This document shows, piece by piece, positions 1-9,200 of a stretch of DNA of 32,469 nucleotides. Source of the stretch: Cytophagales bacterium (GTDB taxonomy: Bacteria > Bacteroidota > Bacteroidia > Cytophagales > Cyclobacteriaceae); the NCBI GenBank assembly GCA_022360875.1, contig JAKSBZ010000208.1, positions 1 to 32,469 of the forward strand, read 5' to 3'. How positions within the stretch are numbered: the first letter of the stretch is position 1; each line of letters opens with the position of its first letter. Under the pieces are notes generated by a model. The model made no database searches. It saw only the letters and a program-made list of their open reading frames with translations, and was not told the origin of the DNA. The position numbers were made by a program, and so were the translations under genes.

Positions 1-3000
1 AACGGGGTCGCCAGCCGCGCCGCTGGTCTGGAAAGCAGCCATCAGCTCGTGCCTTGGCACCCGGAGGAAATTCAAGTACGTGCGGGCTTCTTCCTGCCAT
101 AAATTAAAGGAAAAATCCATTGGAAAGTCCGAGTCGGCAAGTGTCCGGTAGGCATGCGGACGGATATGTTCCGGCATGGCCAGAAGCTCCGCGGCCGGAC
201 GGGTTGACTGATAGTTGAAGCTCAGCTGCTGCGGGGACACATGGTTTTCCAGGATTTCACAAACCAGGTCGATGTACGGCATCGGTGTGTTGGTGTTGTC
301 GCAGTTCAGCTTTATGTTTCCGAGATCGGGTCTTCTGTCGAGCAGCACCTCTCTGACTGAAAGCGTGTCTCCGCTTTGTTCTATCAAAGAATCGTGTGTG
401 TGCAAAAAGCGCAGCAGGTCAGTCAGGTAAGCGGCCGGTCCGTAAAGTGACTTGCAGTGGTCGCAGGCGCAGTAGTCCATCGACCCGAAGAGAGATTCCA
501 GATTCGGAATGTCGCCAAGAACTTCCTCCAGTTCTTCCTGGCTGAGTATAAAATCAGGAAGAGCCTGAGGGTTGCCCCAGTGGAGCTGCGGCGCGTACTC
601 CAGCCATTTCGCTAAAATCAGCGCATACTGCGTTTTGGCCTGTTCGTACACCTGATAGGCAAGCGGCCGGTCGAGTCCTTTTTTCTCAAACAAATTCCCC
701 AGGCTCGTCTTGCTTTTCTGGTAAATTACGGAGGAACTGTGGAACCCTTCTTCGATCAGCAGTCTGCCCACCGCCGACTTTGAATGCAGTTTGTTTACGC
801 GCTGCACGAGTTTGAGCTCTTCTTTTAAAGGTTCATCTACGCTGAGTTCGTTTTTTTGAATAAAATCATCCAGGTTTTCACTTCTGAAATCAACATCCGA
901 ATGCCGGTCATAGAACTCTTCCACTTTTTTCAGCTGCTTCAGTGTTGATCCACCCCCCCGCTTCACTTCCGCAATTAAGCTTACCAACGGAAAAGTGTAC
1001 TCCGCCCGCTCGCTCAGAGTGGCCGCATAAGCCGCCGAGCGTTCTTCATCGCTGTCTCCCGGCATATAGTCGGGCACTTTGAGCTTGTCGCTTTTTATGA
1101 GGTTGTAAAAATCGGACTCGCTCAGTTTTGCCAGGTCGCTGTTTTGTTTGTAAGGCTTGTTCTGTCCGCTTCCTATGTTGCTTAAGAAGTACTCCAGGTT
1201 CGGCTCGTAGTTTTTGCAGATGTCGCCCAGCTGCACGACCTGGTACAGGTTTTCAATCTCTTCTTGCTTAATATCCGATTCACTCTCCAGGGCCTTCCAG
1301 AATTCCTTCGTCGCCCCGCTGTAGTACAGAAACAGCGCCCCTGTTTTGGCGTAATTTGAAGAATCAAGCTTGGACATGTCCAGGAGCGTTTTCAGGCTGG
1401 AATTCCCGGTCAAAATGGGCTTCTCCAGCGAGAAAGTCTGCAGCAAACCGGAAAGTTCGTTCTGGATTTTTTCTTTCTCAAGTTTGACGGTCAGCGGCAC
1501 GAGATTCTGGGAAATTGCGTGGTCCAGCGCATCTTCAATTGTTTCCGAATCGGTAAAAACGATTCCGTTTTTCGCGTTTTCCACCAGCTGCGGGAAGGTT
1601 TCCCAAAGGTTGCTGGCCTGAAGCAGATCGGCAGGCAGATCCTGCGGAAGGCTTTGCGTGACCAGTGCAAAAAACACTTCGGCGCTCAATGCATCCGGGA
1701 TTTCTTTGTCTTCGGCAAGGTGGTGCGACAAAAGATAGCGCATCAGCTCGTCGGTGCTGATGCCCGTTTCGATGCTCAGCTGAGTGACTTGCTTCTCTGC
1801 TTCGGTTTCCTTGACGGAAAGCACCGTGTCGTCTCCCAAGGCTTTGCCAAGCGTTTTGTCCAGCATGGCGTACAGCGAGTCGCCCTGGTATTTTACATCC
1901 GAAAGATTGAAATTCACCCACTGGGTCCGGCTGACGTTGTAAAAAACCTTGGAAGTCAGAAAATTGTCCTTTCCGTCAAAAAGCTTGACCAGCAAATGAA
2001 ACCGCTCTTTCGGCTGTCCGGTGAGTTTATCGATGGGAGGATCGTAGACAATGTCGAAAAACCCGTTGCTGTGGTTTTTCTTGGTCATCAGCGGTTTTTC
2101 TCCGGCTTTGTTGAGCAGCTGCTCGTGAATATGCAGCACGTGGTTGCCGGCGCGCTCGTGCAGCTCGTTCCGCACTGAACCCTTGATGCGGTAGTTTTCC
2201 CAGTCTTTCTCGCTCTCCGGGTTAACGGACGCAACGAGCATGTTCAGGCTTTTCGCCGTTTTGCTGTCCATTTTTCCACTTTGCGGAAGCCCTTGTGACG
2301 CCTGATAGTCTACCAGTGCATGGTAAGTGCTTTTGCCGAAGGTTTGGGTGCTGAACTCATCCGCATTGATCGGATAGTTCAGAAAGCTGAGAATCTTCTG
2401 CAGTTCTTTCACTTGCGCCGATTGTTTGTTGATGCTCAGTCTTCCGCGCACAAGCCTTAAGTCACCGGCTGCAGATTTTTTAACTGTATTTTTTTTAACC
2501 CCCTTGCTGGATGCAACGCTTTGGATTTTCTCAACAGTGGCTTTGTTCAGCTCTCCGGTTGCGGACAGATTGTATTTCTCTTGAAAAGCTGCGAGTGCTT
2601 TTTTTGAGGAATCGCCTATTTTTTTATCCTGAAGTTCTTTCTCCTCTATTTCCGCCGGAATTTTCGCAATAGACAGCGCTCTCTGCAAAGACCGTTGAAG
2701 CTTTCCTGTCTGAGTTTTGGATTGAAATTTTTTCTCAACAGCTTTTTCTTCCACAAAATCCACCAGCTCTTTGCTCATATTGCCGTCCGCTTTCAGTTTG
2801 GCCGACTTCTGTATTTTCTTTACCAGCAAGCGTGTTTTATCGCCAAATTGCCGCTTGTTCTTTTCTTCTTTGTCCACAGCATAGCCCAGGCCTTCCAGCA
2901 TTGCATGGAACTTGGCTGTACGCGCTTTGCTTTTTGAGTAAAACTGGTCGTCGGTTTTTTTATTCATCGCTTCCAAAGTGGGAGCGTTCAACAGGCCGGT

Positions 3001-3189
3001 GACTTTTAAGCGGTTGTCTTTCTGGAAACTGCGTATGGCCTCCTGCGTGCTTTTCCCGAGCTTTCGCTCGCGAACTTCTTGGGGATCAATAGAATATTTT
3101 AGCTTTTTCAGCGCATTATGGACTCGGATGGCTTTTTCTTTTTCTGCTCTTTTTTTGGAAATAGGAGAGCTTGAATCAGGATTGTTCAT
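1..3189 (-). CDS. TcA-like toxin-complex subunit with N-terminal peptidoglycan-binding-like repeats (3' part cut by window edge)
   Basis: The frame is open from an ATG at 3189 to the left edge (1063 codons, no stop), so only the N-terminal part is visible. I see four repeats at about residues 23-76, 92-147, 166-224 and 258-317, each with a (L/F/I)G(K/D)xT/S start, an AxxxFQ-like helix and a GxL/M turn before a second helix. This is the peptidoglycan-binding (PG_binding_1) pattern. A transthyretin-like beta segment follows (about 335-430), then long helical sequence. Around residues 904-921 is the cysteine-rich CACDHC segment followed by SLYGPAAYLTDLL, the signature of TcA/SpvA (VRP1) proteins. 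TcA subunits form the receptor-binding, membrane-piercing pentamer that docks TcB-TcC. The gene starts 84 bp after the fused TcB-TcC stop, so the two probably form one transcription unit. The family call is firm; the role of the N-terminal repeats is inferred. Confidence 0.9.
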   Translation of the reverse strand, partial: MNNPDSSSPISKKRAEKEKAIRVHNALKKLKYSIDPQEVRERKLGKSTQEAIRSFQKDNRLKVTGLLNAPTLEAMNKKTDDQFYSKSKARTAKFHAMLEGLGYAVDKEEKNKRQFGDKTRLLVKKIQKSAKLKADGNMSKELVDFVEEKAVEKKFQSKTQTGKLQRSLQRALSIAKIPAEIEEKELQDKKIGDSSKKALAAFQEKYNLSATGELNKATVEKIQSVASSKGVKKNTVKKSAAGDLRLVRGRLSINKQSAQVKELQKILSFLNYPINADEFSTQTFGKSTYHALVDYQASQGLPQSGKMDSKTAKSLNMLVASVNPESEKDWENYRIKGSVRNELHERAGNHVLHIHEQLLNKAGEKPLMTKKNHSNGFFDIVYDPPIDKLTGQPKERFHLLVKLFDGKDNFLTSKVFYNVSRTQWVNFNLSDVKYQGDSLYAMLDKTLGKALGDDTVLSVKETEAEKQVTQLSIETGISTDELMRYLLSHHLAEDKEIPDALSAEVFFALVTQSLPQDLPADLLQASNLWETFPQLVENAKNGIVFTDSETIEDALDHAISQNLVPLTVKLEKEKIQNELSGLLQTFSLEKPILTGNSSLKTLLDMSKLDSSNYAKTGALFLYYSGATKEFWKALESESDIKQEEIENLYQVVQLGDICKNYEPNLEYFLSNIGSGQNKPYKQNSDLAKLSESDFYNLIKSDKLKVPDYMPGDSDEERSAAYAATLSERAEYTFPLVSLIAEVKRGGGSTLKQLKKVEEFYDRHSDVDFRSENLDDFIQKNELSVDEPLKEELKLVQRVNKLHSKSAVGRLLIEEGFHSSSVIYQKSKTSLGNLFEKKGLDRPLAYQVYEQAKTQYALILAKWLEYAPQLHWGNPQALPDFILSQEELEEVLGDIPNLESLFGSMDYCACDHCKSLYGPAAYLTDLLRFLHTHDSLIEQSGDTLSVREVLLDRRPDLGNIKLNCDNTNTPMPYIDLVCEILENHVSPQQLSFNYQSTRPAAELLAMPEHIRPHAYRTLADSDFPMDFSFNLWQEEARTYLNFLRVPRHELMAAFQTSGAAGDPV

Positions 3190-3273
3190 AGTATGTGTGT
3201 TATGTTTGTTCAAAAGTAACCGGGGAGATATTCTCGCCCATTTTTATTAAAGACATGGACAGCGCCGGACGTT

Positions 3274-6200
3274 CTACCACCAGTCAAAGTAGCGTCCGAG
3301 GTGAAAGGCTCCGACGCCGAGAGCGGCCACGACGCCGAAAGCCAACAGCAATGGCGCCGCCGCAGTGGCGAAAGCTCCTACGGCAACGCCCGCCGCGCTT
3401 GCCGCCATAATTCCCGCTCCGGCTGTAATGGCGACGCCTGCTCCTACACCCACCAAACCGGCCACGCCGCCGGCGGTGTCTCCGCGGCGGAAAGAGCGGA
3501 CTGAGCTGATACCGGAAGTGACGGAAATGCCCAGGCCACCGACTATAAGTCCGGCGGACATTGCGCTCACGCCGGCCACGGTGGCTCCCGGCGAAGCAAT
3601 TGCATAAATTTCCAATCCGCCTCCTGCAACGCCCAGCGTATCGCCGACTCCCATGGCGACGTCTCCCCGCTGAATGTCATTCCACAGGCCCCATACTGAA
3701 GCGCCGGTGCCGAGCACGGTCAAACCCCGGGTGGCCATGCCGACCCGTCCCGGAAGGCCGCGGACATGCTCGGGATCCACCGAATTGGCGGGCGGTCTGC
3801 GCATGCGGTCGTAGCCCTCCTGAATTTCGTCTCCCACCCAGGCCGGAGCATCCGTTTCGGTAATGATTACAGCCTGAGGGCGTTTGCCGGTCATGGTTCC
3901 CGAAAGATTTCCGGTGACGGCCTCTCCTGCTGCCTTGGTTGCGCCGCTGGTCACTCTCCTTGTATATGCCGCCGACGATGCTTTCATGGATTTGATCTGC
4001 TGCACATTTGTCGGCGTCTCGTTGTCAAATCGAGGGACACTGTCCCTTTCCATTATATTGAGGTTGTTCGTGTAGAGATTCTGCAAAATAAAGCCCCGCT
4101 GCGAAGCGCCGTTCAGTCCGCCTTTCCACTTGTAGTTCCAGATAAACCGCTCTGCCGCCGGTCCGGCGTGGGTAACTGCGCCAGCTCCCGCGCTGCCACC
4201 TGAGTCGCCGGGATCTTCAGCTTGCGGGGCACTCCCTGCGTCAGGGTCGGGAGACGGATCAGGACTTGGCGTGGCGGGGGGAGCAGGAGAATTTCCGCTT
4301 CCGCCGCTGTCAATTCGGTCCATTCGGCCTCTGTTTCTTCCGTCTTTCCAGTACATGCTGTTTGGCCGGTACATGAAAGTCATGCCGTCTACTGTAAATG
4401 TTCTGCCCAGAAAATAACTATTGAGCGCGTTTCTGGCGTCGTTCGAGTCTTTAAAAACATGGGTTTGAAGATGCTCTGGAACTGATACGTTGGCATGAAC
4501 TGTTTCTTCCATCCCGTTCGGATCGTGATAGTTTACCGGATTGTTCCGGCAGTATCTGTAAAGGTTGAATCCGCTTACAAATCCCGCTGGGTCGCTGCTT
4601 GTCCACCGCCCAAGCCAAGGAGCGTAGTATCGGGCTCCCATGCTGTACAGGCCTGTTTCATCGTCAAGTTCTTTTCCGCAAAAGCGGTATCTTTTCAGAC
4701 TGAGGCTTGCGCCGCTGGTGCCTATGCGACAGGCGCTTGTTCCGAACGGGTGAAACTCTTCATAGGAAATCACATTGCCGTGGTGGTCGGTTTCCAGAAC
4801 GGAAGATCCCAGGTGGTCGCCGTACTGGTACCTGATCAGCGGCCGGTTCAAAGGGTTGTCCGGATCGGAATTGTCGGTGTCCAGCGTTTTAGTGTCAATC
4901 TGGGCAAACTTTCCGGCGTTGTCGGACACATGCAGCGTGCTGCGTTCCAGCTTTAAATCATTTCCCTGGTATTCTCTGAAAATTTCCAGAGCTCCCAGAT
5001 AGATTCTCTCCTGGCGCTGGCCGCCTATTCTTTCGGTGACTTTTCTTGCTCGCACGCCTCCTGTTCCGTACGTGCAATACATCTTTCCGCCTCCGCCCAG
5101 ATCCGCTTCCCGAAGCTGGTCCATAAAATTCCAAACCATCTCCTGCAAATGAGGCATGCTGGTCATGTTTCCGTGCGCGTCGTAAGCATATTCATCCGAA
5201 TAGGGGCCGCTCACCGGATCGCCGGGCTGGCTGGAAGCTGTCAGTCTGTTTGTTGCGTCCAGTGCGTTTGCCTGGTAAGCGTACCTGTACTTTCTTGTCC
5301 AGTTTCCGCCGCTGGTCTGATGCTTCATCTGAAGAATATTCCCGCAGTCGTCATATTGGTAGCTCTCCGTGTAGCTTGCCATGGCATGCGTGTCATTGGC
5401 ATGGGGCAGAGGGCTTGCAAAAGGCAAGTCGCTGTGGTTTCTCTGAGCGTTTCCGGCAAGTCCCGCATGCTCGCGGCCTGTGGCCTTGATGAGCTGATAC
5501 ACGGCGTCATATTCATAAAAGCGCTCGGCTTTCACCACAGCATTGCTGAAAAAATGCGTTTGCCGCGCATCGTCTTTTTGATGAACAATATTTCCGACAG
5601 GATCAAAGGTGTAGTGCAGGTGCTGGATCGCCTGGCTGTCCGGAGCTCCTGAAGCCTTGGTAAGCAGCTCTGTCAACCGGAAAGTTTTGGGATCATAAAA
5701 ATAATTCGTTATCAGCCCGTTGTTGTAGTTTACGGATTCCCGCTGTCCTTTCGCATTATATGACTGGCTGTTCAGGAAGTTTTGGAAATCTCCCTGACCT
5801 CCGATTTTTACACGAAGAGACTTCAGCGTATTGGATTCATTGTACGCACTCTCGATTTCTGAGCCGTCCGGGAGAACGATCAGAGACGGCCGGTTCAAAG
5901 CATCCAGAATTGCCGAAGACTCAAAGACTTCATCTTCCAGTATTGGAGCGGCGGCCTGTGCAATAGCCTGTTCCGTGTCCAGGCCTTCTAATGCCGACCA
6001 GTCAATCAGTTGTTTGTAATCTTTGCACAGCTGTCTTTTGGCGCTTGTTGGATTGCCTTTAAAATCCATTGCATCTACGGTTACGGCGCCCGATTGGTCA
6101 AAGATCATAAACGGCACTCCTTTTAAATTCCGCTCTTCGGCATTTGCCAGAATATCTCCGTAAACCAAATGGTTTAGAAGCACTTCATGTCTGCCCTCTT

Positions 6201-9200
6201 TCATATAAGTGCTTACCGGCCTGTGAATTTCATCAAACGTAATCCGGAATTCATACCGGTCATTGTCCCACATTTTCACCGGACGCCCCATGACGTCCAG
6301 GAAAGCCCATTGTTCTCCCTTCTCTGCTGTCCAGCCGCGCATTGTTACTCCCAGCAAGTTCAAGTGCTCTTCGGATGCCATTCGGTCTTTTTGGTCGTAA
6401 GCTTTGTTGTGCCGCCCCGTTAGGCCGCTTTTCCCTGAAGTATGCGTTGTTTTTCCCGATCCGTAGTCTGCCAGCGTGCTGCAGGCTCTGCCCAGGCTGT
6501 CCAGAAATACAGCCGCCGGCGTTTCTGCATGGTGGGCGGTCAGCCAGGCGGCGCGCTCTTCCTGGTTAGCCGGCTCAGCACCCAGAGGATCCGGGCTGTT
6601 TCTGTCCGTGTACCACTGGCTGTCAATAACGGTGTCGTTGGCGTCGTAGCTTTTTACTGTCCAGGGATCAAAAACCGATTTTCCGAAAGTGCCGTTGGGA
6701 AAATCGGTGCGGAACGGCCTGCCGACAGGGTCGTAGCAACTGAGGGCGGAATGGCCTGTTTCCACTAAAGCGTCCTCTTCTTCGAATTCGTGCGTCGTGC
6801 TGAAATAAGGTTCAAAAGATTTAACGGGATTGCCTTTGTTGTTCAGAATTGTCCGCCCGTTGCCAATCCATCTTGCGTTAGTATGCACTTTGTCCGTCTG
6901 CTGAGTGTCCGTATTCCAAACCAGCGCTTCGCCCGGCTCTGCCTGCGATTTGACCATAAGCTCAGAACCGCTTCCGTCGGCGTACAGGTAGGTTTCCTGC
7001 CAGCGCGGATTGTCCGCTCCGTGTTTTTCTCTTGTAAAAGTATGAATGAAATTGGGGCTTCCGCGGTCCATCCAGTTGAACAAATCGTACTCCAGCCGGG
7101 CTGTCGGATCTTCCAGGCTGTCGCCTTCGTCTTCTCCCTCTTTTCCGGTGAGCGCGGTTTTTGTCACAACACCCAGCTCATCCCGTTCTGCTTCTATGCG
7201 GTTCCCGTTCAGGTCCAGGGATTTCTCTGTGGAAAGCGTGCGGTAATCAACGGATCTGCTGGCTGTGTGTCCCAGTGCGTTTGTAAATGAGAGGATAAAA
7301 AAGTGATATGAATCGTGCTGCAGGGTGCTTGCATTTCCATAGACATCCTCAGACCCGACCGGCAGGTAAAAATTGTCTTTAGGCTGGGCCGCAAACAGCG
7401 TTTTTCCGCCTTGTGTCCACCAATGTTCGTCGCCTTCCGAGTGCACATATCCGGCAGCCTGCATCGATGCATCATCCAGCTTGCTTCCGTAGTGCAGCGG
7501 AATCATGTTTTTGGTAAAGGCCAGCCGGTTTTGCTGGCACGGGATGCCCAAGTGCGACAATTCTCCCAGCGGAAGGACTGCCGACAGGCTGTCATTCCAG
7601 AAATAAATGCGCTGGTGCGAGCTCAGTCTTTTTTGGACGCCGCTTGTAAATTCTTCCTCATACTGGATTGCCGCGGCTTTGCTGATTTCAGTTTTTAGTT
7701 CATTAAGCTGAAAATAAAAGCCGCCGGAAGGGGCAAGCCCAGAAAGCTCATAGACGCGGTTTTCGCAGGGAACCCTTAGCCGGTAGCAGTCTTCTTCCAG
7801 AATGTCTTGGGAAAAATCTGTTTCTCCGTAAAGAATATGCTGTTTGTTCTGTTCTTCCCAAACGCTGTCAGGAACAGCCTGGTCTCCCGTCGGTCTGCTT
7901 GCCCGCGGGTAAACCACTGAAGCGCTTTGGGTGACGTTCCCCAATTGGTCCGTTTCCAGTGTAAAAGAATGGGAAATCCGGGGATCTTCGGGATTTCGGT
8001 CATAAACATACTGAATGCTTTCGGCGGGAAGCACCTGAAAAGAGGCGTGTTTGCTTCCTGCTTTAGGCTGCAGCTTTTGGACTGACGCGTTCAGCATACC
8101 AACAGCATATGGAAAGCCGCTTTTTTCAGTGCCGTCTTCAGCGTAAACCTCGGTGCGGAGCAGCATTCCTTTAAAGGCCCTGAGCGCTTCGCTTTTTTCT
8201 TCTGCACTCATGCTTTCGGCAAGCAGAAGCGGTTTTAAATTATGTTCGGCAAAAAAGGAATTGTCAAAATACTCTTTCTGAAGCTGATGCAGGATTTTCT
8301 CGTTTCTTAATAATGCGCCGGTGTGGAACCAGGAAACTGTGCGCACAGGCGGTTGGTACAGTGTCTCTTCTACTACATTTTTTGCGTCATTAAGCCTGTG
8401 CTGCGAGAATTCTTCAGTATCCAGTTGTTCCACCCGGGCAAAGCCTCTGTACTCTCTTTCCGAAGGATCGTAATATCCGTGGCTGTACCGGTAGGACGAT
8501 GAAAAAACCGTTTTCCGAACATGGTCCTTCATGCTGATTTTCCAGACGCAGTGCACCGGAAACGGAAGCTTCGTGATCCAGGGATGTCCCTCGATTTTGT
8601 CTTGAAGATAGAAATGCGCAGAGCTTTTGTATTCTATTGAAATCTTCTTGCCCATGTTGTTGCTGTACCCGGTCAGCAGATAAGGCTTTCGGCTGTCCAT
8701 AAGATCCACGTAAATGACCGGTTTTCCTTTATGATGCGGCAGCGGAGAGGAAAACACAACACAGCCAGTGCCTGTTCCAAGAAAATCCAGAACAGCCACG
8801 TCGGAGAGGTTGTCAACGACAGGAAGACTTTCGAGGATTTGCGGCGACGGCGCCCAGGCATTGCCGCTTTGGTTAATCCAGACACGGAAATCTTTTTTCC
8901 CCAGATATATCAGGTCAGTGGCCCCGGATCCGTCAATATCCGCCAGGCGCAGATTCCGCAGGTTGAAATTTTCCGCCGCGTCAAAAAGCGGGGCATTTTC
9001 CATGGCCACTTTTGCACCGAAGCGCCCGTAGCCTAAGTTAGGCCAGTATACGGTTTCTCCGTTTCGGACCCGAAGAATGTCGCTGAGACCATCGCCGCTC
9101 ATATCTGCGAAAAAGACGGACTGGCTTTCGTCGTTAAAAAGAAGCGCCGGGCCTTGCTCTTCGTCTATTGCCTGTACAATTTTTTGCGAAACAGAGAACC

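Noticed and set aside
1519..2178. Open frame of 219 codons on the plus strand inside the TcA-like gene
   Set aside because: It is a shadow: the minus strand reads continuously from 3189 to the edge with TcA and peptidoglycan-binding motifs, and the plus-strand product has no recognisable feature or start context.
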